A DNA stretch of 58,860 nt, from positions 1 to 58,860 of the forward strand of contig NZ_JABDSR010000012.1 of NCBI RefSeq assembly GCF_012976305.1, in the 5' to 3' direction. Both the position numbers and the translations under genes were made by a program. Positions 27,671 to 36,442 of this stretch are shown here, one piece after another; positions within the stretch are counted from its first letter, which is position 1; each line of letters opens with the position of its first letter. The notes beneath the pieces were generated by a model. That model was not told the DNA's origin, did no database searches, and saw only the letters and a list, made by a program, of their open reading frames with translations. The stretch comes from Peptoniphilus faecalis. GTDB lineage: Bacteria; Bacillota; Clostridia; Tissierellales; Peptoniphilaceae.

Positions 27671-29959
27671 TTGAAAGAAGTAAAAATCTCCGTGAGAAAT
27701 TTAATAGAGTTTGTCAAGAGAAGTGGTGATATCGACAGGAGGTTTTTTTCCAATAAAAGAGCTGTCGAGGGCATAAGGGCACATCAAAGGGTGCAAAGGG
27801 AATACTCCAAGGATTTTTTGACAGAAGTTTTTCTGAGAACTCAGGAGGAAATTGAAGACATAATTTTTACAGTAGAAGGTCGTGCTGATGGCATTGAAGT
27901 AGCAAATGAAGTTACAGTGGACGAAATAAAATCTACTACTAGAAATTTAGAAGAATTAAAAAAGGAAGAAAACCTAATGCATTGGGCACAGGCAAAGTGT
28001 TACGCCTATATTTATGCCAAGGATAATGACCTCAACAACATAAATGTAATGCTCACCTATTATCAACTTGAGACAGAAGAAATCCTAAATATAAAAAAGA
28101 CTTTTACCTTTTATGAACTTCGTGACTTTTTCATGGAAACTTTAATGGAGTATCTTGAGTTTTCAAGAAGAATTGTGGAATGGAAGGATATTCGCAACAG
28201 CTCCATAAAAAAACTAAAATTTCCTTTTAAAACCTTTAGAAAGGGACAGAGAGAACTTTCTGTTGCAGTTTATAACACAATTGACAGTGAAAACAAATTA
28301 TTTGTAGAGGCTCCAACAGGTATTGGAAAGTCAATTTCTACTATTTTTCCAACTATTAAGGCAATGGGAGAAGATAAAATAGACAAGGCCTTTTATCTCG
28401 TGGCAAGATCTACGGGAAAACAAGCCGCAAAGGATGCACTGGAAAGACTTTTAAATAGAAATTTAAAATTAAAAATTACTGTGGTAACTGCAAAGGATAA
28501 GATTTGCTTAAATGATAAAGTTTCTTGCAATCCAAAGGATTGCATATACGCAAAGGGACATTTTGACAGAGTTAATGATGCGATAATTGATATATTTGAC
28601 TCCTGCGACAATTTCACGAGAGAAAATATTGAAAAATTTGCAAAACTTCATATTGTTTGTCCCTTTGAGTATCAACTTGACCTTTTGGATTTTTCTGACT
28701 TTATAGTTTGTGATTACAATTATATATTTGATCCAACAGTTTATCTCAAAAGATTTTTTGAAAATTCAATGATAAGATTCACACTTCTCATTGACGAGAG
28801 CCACAATCTTCTCGATAGGGGAAGAGAAATGTATTCGGCAGAAGTTTTTATTGCTGACTTGGAGAAATTATTTGAAATCTTGCCAAAGAAGAGAAAAGCT
28901 GCAAGAAAACATATTAGAAATGCCCTTGATGAATTTAAAAAATTAGATAATCGAACTTTTTACAGCTACGATTCTTTTATTTATTTTAATGTAGAAGTGG
29001 AAAAGACAGTTTTTTCCATGAACGATTTTTTGACCAAGGACAAGGAAGCAAAAGACTATGAAAAGGCGCTGGATATTTACTTTTCAATTTTTAAGTACAC
29101 CAAAATTTTGGAATACTATAATAGGGATTTCGTTTCAATAAAAAGCGAGGACTCTATAAAGATTAAATCCCTTGACATTGCACCGATTTTTGCAAATATT
29201 TTGAAAACGCCAAGATCATCTGTATTTTTCTCTGCAACTTTAAATCCAATAAAGTATTATGGCAAGCTCCTTGGTGCAGATGAAAAAACAAATTATTACA
29301 AAATAAAATCGCCCTTTGATCCAAATAACTTAGTTGTACTTAGAAATAATAAAATTTCCACGGTATATAGAGATAGAGAAAACTCTATTGAGGAAATAAT
29401 TGAAAACCTTAAAAATTTTTCTGAGGACAAAGGAAACTATATCTTCTTTTTTCCATCTTATTCCTTTATGGAGAAGGTCTATGAAAGTTACATTGAAATA
29501 GCCGAAAATGAAAATATTGTAAAGCAAGATAGAGAAATGACAGAATTTGAACGTGAAGAATTTTTGAATAATTTTACATTTTCTTCTAGCACAATAGCCT
29601 TTGCAGTAATGGGAGGAGTTTTCTCCGAAGGAATAGATCTAATTGGCAATAGGCTCCGAGGCGTTGCCATAATAACTGTAGGTCTACCAGGACTATCCTA
29701 CGAGAGAAATATTTTAAAAAGTCACTTTCAAAAAAAGTACAACAGAGGTTACGAGTATGCCTATATTTATCCAGGTATGATAAAAGTTGTGCAAGCGGCT
29801 GGAAGAGTTATAAGAACAGAAGATGACAAGGGCAAAATTCTTTTAATGGACAAGAGATTTTCTATAGAACCTTATAGTTTACTTCTACCTAGTCAATGGA
29901 AAATTTATGATTTTAATGACCCAACAGAAATAAAGGATATTTTAAAAAATTTTAATTAG
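27671..29959 (+). CDS. DinG/XPD-type helicase with N-terminal PD-(D/E)XK nuclease-like domain
   Basis: A 762-residue protein with a TTG start behind GAAGGG. The first ~180 residues carry a RecB/Cas4-like nuclease core: Asp73 in GRADG, E85-x-K87 in VDEIKSTTR, and a QxxxY motif at 107-111. The superfamily 2 helicase follows. Walker A is APTGIGKS at 214-221. Four cysteines (279, 286, 291, 330) are placed as in the 4Fe-4S domain of XPD/DinG. The DEAH-like box is DESH at 375-378, and the C-terminal QAAGRVIRTEDDKG is motif VI. A DNA repair or replication-fork role is likely. It sits downstream of trmL. Confidence 0.9.
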   Translation: MKEVKISVRNLIEFVKRSGDIDRRFFSNKRAVEGIRAHQRVQREYSKDFLTEVFLRTQEEIEDIIFTVEGRADGIEVANEVTVDEIKSTTRNLEELKKEENLMHWAQAKCYAYIYAKDNDLNNINVMLTYYQLETEEILNIKKTFTFYELRDFFMETLMEYLEFSRRIVEWKDIRNSSIKKLKFPFKTFRKGQRELSVAVYNTIDSENKLFVEAPTGIGKSISTIFPTIKAMGEDKIDKAFYLVARSTGKQAAKDALERLLNRNLKLKITVVTAKDKICLNDKVSCNPKDCIYAKGHFDRVNDAIIDIFDSCDNFTRENIEKFAKLHIVCPFEYQLDLLDFSDFIVCDYNYIFDPTVYLKRFFENSMIRFTLLIDESHNLLDRGREMYSAEVFIADLEKLFEILPKKRKAARKHIRNALDEFKKLDNRTFYSYDSFIYFNVEVEKTVFSMNDFLTKDKEAKDYEKALDIYFSIFKYTKILEYYNRDFVSIKSEDSIKIKSLDIAPIFANILKTPRSSVFFSATLNPIKYYGKLLGADEKTNYYKIKSPFDPNNLVVLRNNKISTVYRDRENSIEEIIENLKNFSEDKGNYIFFFPSYSFMEKVYESYIEIAENENIVKQDREMTEFEREEFLNNFTFSSSTIAFAVMGGVFSEGIDLIGNRLRGVAIITVGLPGLSYERNILKSHFQKKYNRGYEYAYIYPGMIKVVQAAGRVIRTEDDKGKILLMDKRFSIEPYSLLLPSQWKIYDFNDPTEIKDILKNFN

Positions 29960-29961
29960 GA

Positions 29962-30001
29962 AGAAAAGTACAAAAAGTGTAACATATGTCTTGACAGTTA
30001 A
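29962..30001 (-). repeat. Dispersed intergenic repeat, copy 2
   Basis: On the - strand it reads TTAACTGT, three bases, GACATATGTTACACTTTT, then TGTACTTTTC. It shares 26 positions with copy 1, and its 3' part matches copy 3. Confidence 0.65.
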
Positions 30002-30323
30002 GAATTCTCTCCTATCTTATTTACAATTACATCTTTAAAATCAAAGAGATTTATATTATTATTTCTTTGCACTTATATGCACCTCCAGACTGTTTTTTTG
30101 TTATTTAAAGTTTAGGGCTTAGTTAGTATAAGTGCAATATTTTTTTACATAAAAATGTCTGTTAGAAATTTTACTCTCCAACAGATATTATAGAGCCTAT
30201 TTTAATGGGATGCTATCGCCTTATGAAAAGGAGGATTCCTTTGATAAAAAATTATACTGAGTGATTGGTCGTTTACTACTTTTCTTTATTTGCCTACTTT
30301 TTAAGTCCTATACAATTTTGACA

Positions 30324-30356
30324 TTAAAAAACCGACCTCCTTAAGTTGGTTTTTTA
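30324..30356. terminator. Bidirectional terminator
   Basis: AAAAACCGAC and GTTGGTTTTT form a stem flanked by A and T runs on both sides. It serves the - strand D-serine operon and could also stop + strand transcription. Confidence 0.75.
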
Positions 30357-30398
30357 AGTCCAACTTTAGGGGGTCAGTTCAAGTCCAATCTTTTTATT

Positions 30399-31508
30399 TT
30401 ATATTTCTTGCCTTTGAGAGTTTCCTCTTATGTCAACTTCTATTATTTTTTCAAGCTCATCATTTCTGTAGGCGTAAAAATAATTTGTTAGGTTTGCTGT
30501 TGAACATGAATGGTTGGGAATTATTTGGATTCTTTGTCCAATTTTTAATTTCTTTTTATCATCATTAACTTTTCCTACTTCTTCTGATAGGGATTCTATC
30601 AAACAATTTTCATGTCCAACTATAACTCCATGACCTTTTATTGAATCATTTCCGTGTGCTCCCTTATCAAGTCCCAAGCATTTTGCTCCTGCATCTATCA
30701 TAAAGGTATTTTCTCTTGGGTTTGATGTAAGAGATGCCAAAACTCTTAAAGCACAATCTTCTTCTTTTGCAATGCCCAAAGACATTTGGATAGCATCCAA
30801 AAATACATAATTTCCTGGATGAAATATATTTATCGTATCATCTTTTACAGCTTTTAAATATGTTGGAGTTGAACCTGATGTCACATATTTTATTTCATAT
30901 CCTGCACCTTTTAAAACTTTTTTTGCATAAGACAAAGTTTCGATTTCATCTTTTACAAATTTATCCACTTCTTCTGGAAGAGATGCTGAATAAACATGAC
31001 CTGGATGGGATGAAATTCCTACAAAATTCAAGTTTTCAAATCCTTTCATTTTTTCAGCAAATTCTAATATATTTTCTTTTTCTATTCCAAATCTGTTTAG
31101 ACCACAATTTATAATTATAGTATAGTTGATTTTAATATTTTTTTGACGAGCTTTTTCGTTTATTAGTTTTCCTGTTTCTAGATTATCAATTCTTACTATA
31201 AAATTGGTTTTTTTGGATAAATTTATTATTCTTTCTATTGCAATTTCATCTGAAACTGGATAGGCATACATTATATTTTCAAATCCTGCTTCCAAAGATT
31301 TTTCGCATTCATCTAAGGTTCCACACAAAACTCCTGTTGCCTTGTTTTCTTTTTGAATTTTTAAAATTTCACTTGATTTGTGTGTTTTAATCATTGGCCA
31401 AATTTCTTTATTATTTTCTATTGCCAAATTGTGAAATCTTTTTATATTATTTTCTAAAGCATCTAAATTCAAAATTATTGATGGTGTTTTTAATTCATTT
31501 AATTTCAT
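30399..31508 (-). CDS. Fold-III PLP D-serine dehydratase / D-threonine aldolase-like enzyme
   Basis: A 369-residue alanine-racemase-like TIM barrel. The PLP lysine is in WPMIKTHKSSEI near residue 46, the second barrel motif is IRIDNLETG, and the C-terminal beta domain has IIPNHSCSTANL, the His/Cys metal site of the DSD1/D-threonine aldolase family. It would act on D-serine, D-threonine or a related beta-hydroxy D-amino acid. It is the last gene of an operon with dsdA and a GntP permease, which makes D-serine or D-threonine the likely substrate. Good GGAG site before the ATG. Confidence 0.85.
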   Translation of the reverse strand: MKLNELKTPSIILNLDALENNIKRFHNLAIENNKEIWPMIKTHKSSEILKIQKENKATGVLCGTLDECEKSLEAGFENIMYAYPVSDEIAIERIINLSKKTNFIVRIDNLETGKLINEKARQKNIKINYTIIINCGLNRFGIEKENILEFAEKMKGFENLNFVGISSHPGHVYSASLPEEVDKFVKDEIETLSYAKKVLKGAGYEIKYVTSGSTPTYLKAVKDDTINIFHPGNYVFLDAIQMSLGIAKEEDCALRVLASLTSNPRENTFMIDAGAKCLGLDKGAHGNDSIKGHGVIVGHENCLIESLSEEVGKVNDDKKKLKIGQRIQIIPNHSCSTANLTNYFYAYRNDELEKIIEVDIRGNSQRQEI

Positions 31509-31520
31509 TTTTTCTCCTTG

Positions 31521-32870
31521 TTAAATAAGTATTGATTTTAAAACAAAAACTACTGCCAAACCTGTTATGGCTTGAAGAACTGATGCTACTGAGAATGATT
31601 TATATCCAAGACCTGTATCAATTTCTAATGTTGATGTTGCTACCCAGAAGAAATCATCATTTGCATGGAAAATCATTGATCCGCCTGATGCACATGCAAG
31701 CATTGCTATAACAAGTCCCATCGGACTTGAAATTCCTAAAACCCCTAAAAGTGGAGCAAGCATACTTGCTGCTGTAACCATCGCAACTGTTCCTGAACCA
31801 ATTGCCGTTCTAAATATCGCTCCAATTATAAATGGTGCGAGTATTCCTATATCTATTCCTGAGAAAAAGTTTATTAAAATATCTTGAAGCTGTGATGCTC
31901 TTAATATTCCTCCAAAAGCTCCACCTGCTCCTACTATCAAAACTATTTGTCCTGCTGTTTTTAATGCTTCTCCAAATCCGCCGTCAAATGTGTGAATTTC
32001 TTTGTCATCTTTATTTAAATTTTTATAAGAAATTAGTGCTATGATCATTCCTATTAACAAAGCAATCATAGGTTCTCCAATAAAGCTTATTATATTTAAT
32101 AAAGTATTTGCACTTTGTGCATCTTTTGTCATCATGTCAGCAAAAGTTTTTACCAGCATTAAAACAATTGGTAAAACTATTGGTGCAAATGACATAAATA
32201 CTGATGGTAATTGTTGGTCTTTTTCAATTTCCATTTCATGTTTTGGTTGAACATAATATTTTTTTCCTATAAATTCTCCGTAAAAATGTGCAACTAACAT
32301 TACCGGTATTGATACTAATGCACCAAAAGCTATTACATATCCCAAATCTGCTCCAACAATTCCTGCAACTGCAAGAGGACCTGGTGTTGGCGGAACAAAC
32401 ATGTGAGTTGCATGGAGTCCCATTGTTAATGAAACTGCTATTGATGCCATAGAAATTTTTGTATCTTTACTAATTCTTTTTGCAATTGGTGCAAGAAGAA
32501 CAACTGCTGCATCGCAAAATACTGGAATTGATACAAAATATCCTGTTATAGCAAGTCCCAAGGCCGCATGTTTTTCTCCTGTTATTTTTAAAATCGTTTG
32601 AGCCATAGTTTCTACAGCTCCACTTTTTTCAAGCAAATATCCTGTAACTGTTCCAATGGCAATAACAATTCCAATTCCTGCTATAGTAGAACCCATGCTT
32701 TCTTGGAAAGCTGTTAGCATATCAGAAAGTGGCATTCCAGAAATTATTCCAAAAGAAAATCCTGCTGCCAATAGAGCAAAAAATGGATGCAATTTTAATT
32801 TTACTGTAGCAAATATCAATATAAATAATGATAAAAATAAAGCTACGACTGTTAATGTTGATGTATTCAT
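31521..32870 (-). CDS. GntP-family permease, probable D-serine transporter
   Basis: Inner-membrane H+ symporter of 449 residues with about 12 helices. The start is set at 32870, where GGAGG lies 5 bp upstream; an in-frame ATG four codons earlier lacks a site. Family segments include TGYLLEKSGAVETMAQTI, HATHMFVPPTPGPLAVAGIVGADLG and FRTAIGSGTVAMVTAAS. Members take gluconate, other sugar acids or D-serine. Its place between a DSD1-like gene and dsdA argues for a DsdX-like role (inference). Confidence 0.85.
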   Translation of the reverse strand: MNTSTLTVVALFLSLFILIFATVKLKLHPFFALLAAGFSFGIISGMPLSDMLTAFQESMGSTIAGIGIVIAIGTVTGYLLEKSGAVETMAQTILKITGEKHAALGLAITGYFVSIPVFCDAAVVLLAPIAKRISKDTKISMASIAVSLTMGLHATHMFVPPTPGPLAVAGIVGADLGYVIAFGALVSIPVMLVAHFYGEFIGKKYYVQPKHEMEIEKDQQLPSVFMSFAPIVLPIVLMLVKTFADMMTKDAQSANTLLNIISFIGEPMIALLIGMIIALISYKNLNKDDKEIHTFDGGFGEALKTAGQIVLIVGAGGAFGGILRASQLQDILINFFSGIDIGILAPFIIGAIFRTAIGSGTVAMVTAASMLAPLLGVLGISSPMGLVIAMLACASGGSMIFHANDDFFWVATSTLEIDTGLGYKSFSVASVLQAITGLAVVFVLKSILI

Positions 32871-32882
32871 TTTATCCTCCAA

Positions 32883-34202
32883 TTATAAATATGTTTCCAA
32901 ATATTTTTCCATTATTTCATCTGGAACTAGCTTTCCACCTGTTGCCCAAGCAAAGTGATTTATATTTTCTTTAACATCTAATAAATCATTTTCTTCCAAA
33001 TATTTTTTACTTTCCTCGTATTCAAATAATTTAATAGGACCTTCAAAGGCAGAACATGCTGATGGTTCAATTTTTATATCTTCACTATTATTTAGATCTC
33101 TCATATAATCAAACAATTTGTTGTCGTTCATTGTGAAAATTCCAGAAATTATTGGTTCCATTACTTTTCCAACAAAACCTGATGGTCTTCCAACAGCAAG
33201 TCCATCGGCTTCAGTTTTTCCATCAATCCCAAAATCTTGTACACAAATATCTCCATTTAATCCTGTTGCCATACCAATTAGCATACATGGCGCATGAGTC
33301 GGTTCAATATAGAAAATATGGCAATTATCTCCAAAAACTTTTTTAAGCCCAAAAGAAACTCCACCTGGTGATCCACCAACTCCACAAGGAAGATAGAAAA
33401 ATGCTGGGTTATCTTTGTCAACTTTTATCCCTTGATCTTCTATTTGTTTTTTTATTCTATTTGCAGCAACTGCATATCCCAAAAATAAGGTAGAAGAATT
33501 TTCATCATCAACAAAATAAGAATTCGGATCTTCATCAGATTTTTTTCTACCAAGCTCAACTGCTTTTGTAAAATCTCCATCATATTCTACAACTTCAGCA
33601 CCCTTTGATCTTAACAAATCTTTTTTCCACTGTTTAGCATCATTTGACATGTGAACAATAACTTTAAAACCTAAAGTCGCTGAACTAATCCCAATAGACA
33701 AACCAAGATTTCCAGTAGAGCCAACTTGAATTGTGTATCTTGAGAAAAATTTCCTAAATTTATCACTAGCTAAAATTCTATAATCATCATCTTCCTTTAG
33801 CATTCCAGAATCCATAGCAAGTTTTTCCGCATGGTACAAAACTTCATAAATTCCACCTCTTGCCTTAATTGATCCAGCAACAGCCAAGTGAGAATCCATT
33901 TTTAAATATAAATTTCCTTCTAAAGAAGTTTTTTCCTTCAAAATTTTTTCCATATTAGGAATTTTTTTAAGAGGAGATTCAATAATTCCATTTGTAGCTT
34001 TCGTGTCATCAAAATATTCCATCAATAAAGGAGCAAATCTTTTTAATCTGTCCTCAGCATCTTTTATATCGTTTTCATCAAAAGGAAAATTTTTCCAAAC
34101 CTCTTCGCCAGTTTTTTTCTTCTTATTAATCCAAACTGTTTCCTTTTTTTCAGCTACTTCTTTTAATACTGGTTCTCTTTCAAGAAATTTCGTGATGTCC
34201 AT
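32883..34202 (-). CDS. dsdA: D-serine ammonia-lyase
   Basis: PLP fold-II enzyme that turns D-serine into pyruvate and ammonia. The 439 residues have the PLP lysine 113 in SHLAVAGSIKARGG, the glycine loop PCGVGGSPGGVSFGLK, and the TGLNGDICVQDFGIDGKTEADGLAVGRPS region of DsdA. It is the first gene of the three-gene operon with TAGGAGG upstream. Two unrelated D-serine-type dehydratases in one operon is notable. Confidence 0.95.
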   Translation of the reverse strand: MDITKFLEREPVLKEVAEKKETVWINKKKKTGEEVWKNFPFDENDIKDAEDRLKRFAPLLMEYFDDTKATNGIIESPLKKIPNMEKILKEKTSLEGNLYLKMDSHLAVAGSIKARGGIYEVLYHAEKLAMDSGMLKEDDDYRILASDKFRKFFSRYTIQVGSTGNLGLSIGISSATLGFKVIVHMSNDAKQWKKDLLRSKGAEVVEYDGDFTKAVELGRKKSDEDPNSYFVDDENSSTLFLGYAVAANRIKKQIEDQGIKVDKDNPAFFYLPCGVGGSPGGVSFGLKKVFGDNCHIFYIEPTHAPCMLIGMATGLNGDICVQDFGIDGKTEADGLAVGRPSGFVGKVMEPIISGIFTMNDNKLFDYMRDLNNSEDIKIEPSACSAFEGPIKLFEYEESKKYLEENDLLDVKENINHFAWATGGKLVPDEIMEKYLETYL

Positions 34203-34249
34203 TTTTACCTCCTAGTTAAATTATATTAAACTTCATTTAATTTAATTTA

Positions 34250-34277
34250 ATTCTATCACATAAGAAAACATTGTCAA
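34250..34277 (-). promoter_or_regulatory. Promoter of the dsdA operon
   Basis: On the - strand TTGACA (complement of 34272-34277) and TAGAAT (complement of 34250-34255) are 16 bp apart. Just downstream, repeats of TTTAA/TTAAA at 34237-34252 are a possible regulator site. A TATAAT at 34313-34318 on the + strand probably serves the divergent regulator gene. Confidence 0.7.
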
Positions 34278-34344
34278 GCTTTTATAAAAATAAAATTAAG
34301 TAAAATATATGGTATAATAATAAAGCAAACAAAAAATAGAAAGG

Positions 34345-34914
34345 GTGATCATAATAGATAAGTTAGGATTAAATATTAAAAAATTTAGAAATATAAAAAA
34401 ATTATCACTCAAAGAACTAGCAAAAGAGATTGACGTATCTCCATCTATGCTTAGCCAAATAGAAAGCGGGAAGGCAAATCCTTCTTTAAATACATTAAAA
34501 TTAATTTCAAAAAACTTAGATGTTCCAATGTTTACTTTATTTGAAGAAGAAAACAAAGAATCCGCTATGATTGTAAAAAAAGAAAATAGAATAAGAATTA
34601 CAAGCGGCAGGACAAATTCAGACAAATACCAATTAAGCTATGATCTTTTAAGTCCAGATATGAAAGGCGATATACAACTTTGTGAAATGAAACTTTCAGG
34701 TTTTCAATATAATTCAGATGATTTTAATATACATAAAGGAGAAGAAGTTGCAGTTTGCTCGCTTGGAAAAATAGAATTAATGTTAGAAACAGGCACTTAC
34801 CTACTTCAAAACGGTGATTCAGTAAGAATTCCAAGCGGAACAAAACACAGATGGAAAAACCCAGGAAAAGAAGATTGTGCAATAATATTCGCCATAAGCC
34901 CACCAATTTTCTAA
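34345..34914 (+). CDS. XRE-cupin transcriptional regulator
   Basis: It has 189 residues: an N-terminal helix-turn-helix (about 8-62, with LKELAKEIDVSPSMLSQIESGKANPSLNTL) and a C-terminal cupin sensor (about 115-185, with HKGEEVAVCSLG and DSVRIPSGTKHRWKNPG). Divergent from the dsdA operon, it is the probable controller of D-serine use, in place of the LysR-type DsdC. The start is unsettled: GTG at 34345 abuts the AAAGG site, so translation may begin at a nearby non-AUG codon (ATA at 34351 or 34354). Confidence 0.88.
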   Translation: MIIIDKLGLNIKKFRNIKKLSLKELAKEIDVSPSMLSQIESGKANPSLNTLKLISKNLDVPMFTLFEEENKESAMIVKKENRIRITSGRTNSDKYQLSYDLLSPDMKGDIQLCEMKLSGFQYNSDDFNIHKGEEVAVCSLGKIELMLETGTYLLQNGDSVRIPSGTKHRWKNPGKEDCAIIFAISPPIF

Positions 34915-35131
34915 ATGATGAATTGCAATAATGTTGCGACACTTGTAGCAAACTAAATTCGTGCATAAATATTTTAAATGGAGTTTGATATTAAGACATT
35001 TTTCTAGGTCTATTATTGAGATCTATTATATTTTTAATTAATCTTCCATTTCAATTTTAGTCAAAGCCGTTTTCTTTGGATAATATTCTCTTATATAAAC
35101 CCTTTGAATTTTCATTACCTTCTTTCTTTAA

Positions 35132-35166
35132 AATAAAAAAACGACAGAATTATTGCTTTCTATCGT
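35132..35166 (-). terminator. Rho-independent terminator on the - strand
   Basis: ACGACAGAA (35141-35149) and TTCTATCGT (35158-35166) pair with one mismatch; read on the - strand they are followed by TTTTTTTATTTT. It would end transcription from the restriction-modification locus. Confidence 0.65.
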
Positions 35167-35243
35167 CTAAAATTTACATATTAAATTTTCATCACAAGAT
35201 AAGACACTTTTAAGAATCTTTAGTTTTGTTGGTATTGTAATAT

Positions 35244-35275
35244 GATAAGACTATGTTACACTTTTTGTACTTTGA
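35244..35275 (+). repeat. Dispersed intergenic repeat, copy 3 (diverged)
   Basis: AAGACTATGTTACACTTTTTGTACTTT matches the 3' half of copy 2 on the opposite strand. Confidence 0.55.
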
Positions 35276-35464
35276 TACAATTCTTCAAAAGCTTTATCTG
35301 CTTATTAAGATTTAACGAAGGATTGTCAAGGGCTTATAGCACAAGCATGCCTTGACAAAAATGAATTAAATTCTATAGTCTTAGGAAGCTTTTTATTTAT
35401 CACATACTGGAAGTTTTATCTAACTTAAGCTCGTTTTTTAATTTACTAATTCAGCCAAATTCCA

Positions 35465-36403
35465 TTATATATAATTTCTAAAAGTTCTCCTAATGACAAT
35501 AACCTTATCTATTACTTCATCTATAAGCTCGCCATAGTTTTCGTGATTATCAAAATCTAATCCGCTAATATAGTAGATAATTCTAGAAGCCTTTTTATTA
35601 TCTAATCTTTGCCAATCCATATTAAACCCTAATTCATTTTCTATTTCTTCAGATACTGAATATAATCTATCAAAAAGTTCCTTATTATAATTGATGTAAA
35701 CTTCGATACCTATACTATTTGTTTTATTTACCAATGTAATTGATATATGTGCTTCACTTGTTCCAAGAGCAACATCATACCAATGATCTGTTGTAGCTTT
35801 TCTTACATTAAAGGGCTTATTTCTTGAAATTAAAACTTCATTAAATCTATTCCAAAAATTCAATCTTTCAGCCTGTGATTTACTTAACTCTCCACTGTCG
35901 ACATTTGCATTTGTTGTTTTTACGAAATCATTAGGCTTTTCTATAATCACAAACTTAGGTGCTGGCAAAGAATCTCCAATCCTATATGCCCGAATTTCCA
36001 TCAAGAAAAATGAAACATCCTTAGTTGTCTTATTGTTTAACCACTCTATTGCACTTCTGTGTTCTTCTCTTGCCTCTTTAACTATCCAAACAACAACATT
36101 TGCATCTAGACCAGATGCATATGTTATTATTTTACCTAAATGGTCATGGTTTGTCGCTTCCAATTGGTTTTCAATAATTACTTTAATCCCCGTAGTTTCA
36201 TCTTTTGCAACTAAATCACAACGATAAGAGCCAACAAAAACTTCTTTATTTATCTCTGTCAATGTTAATCCTATTTCATCACCTAGCATTTCAATATTTT
36301 CTTCTTTTGATAACCATTCTGAAAAATCATATTGCTCATGTTTCCAAAGTTGTCTAATATCAACTTCTTCTAATTTTCCTAATCTCAATTTATTCACCAT
36401 CAT
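35465..36403 (-). CDS. PD-(D/E)XK nuclease-like protein with DUF4268 C-terminus
   Basis: A 312-residue protein. The N-terminal half has a nuclease-like core: VGSYRCDLVAKDE, then KVIIENQLEATNHDHLGKIITYASGLDA, giving the D...ExQ pattern seen in this group. The C-terminal half (about 180-305, from LNFWNRFNEVLISRN) matches DUF4268, often found beside restriction-modification genes. It lies 39 bp after the hsdR 3' part on the same strand, so it probably belonged to that locus. The ribosome binding site is weak. Confidence 0.75.
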   Translation of the reverse strand: MMVNKLRLGKLEEVDIRQLWKHEQYDFSEWLSKEENIEMLGDEIGLTLTEINKEVFVGSYRCDLVAKDETTGIKVIIENQLEATNHDHLGKIITYASGLDANVVVWIVKEAREEHRSAIEWLNNKTTKDVSFFLMEIRAYRIGDSLPAPKFVIIEKPNDFVKTTNANVDSGELSKSQAERLNFWNRFNEVLISRNKPFNVRKATTDHWYDVALGTSEAHISITLVNKTNSIGIEVYINYNKELFDRLYSVSEEIENELGFNMDWQRLDNKKASRIIYYISGLDFDNHENYGELIDEVIDKVIVIRRTFRNYI

Positions 36404-36442
36404 ATCAAAATCAATTCTTATATAAAAAATAATAAATTGGAA

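Larger units (their letters stand above)
29960..30398. other. Intergenic region with repeats and remnants
   Basis: It holds the second copy of the dispersed repeat (29962-30001, - strand) and an 11-bp inverted repeat TTGCACTTATA/TATAAGTGCAA (30067-30077 and 30127-30137). A ribosome binding site AAAGGAGG near 30228 is followed only by a seven-codon frame, probably the head of a lost gene. A bidirectional terminator closes it. No complete gene is seen. Confidence 0.5.
34915..35464. other. Intergenic region with hairpins and a dispersed repeat
   Basis: No supported gene. It holds a - strand terminator (35132-35166), copy 3 of the dispersed repeat (35244-35275) and an inverted repeat TTGTCAAGG/CCTTGACAA (35323-35331 and 35350-35358). 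Confidence 0.5.

Noticed and set aside
35038-35115. 25-codon frame on the - strand with an AGAAGG site
   Set aside because: Too short and without a recognisable product; likely chance or a remnant.
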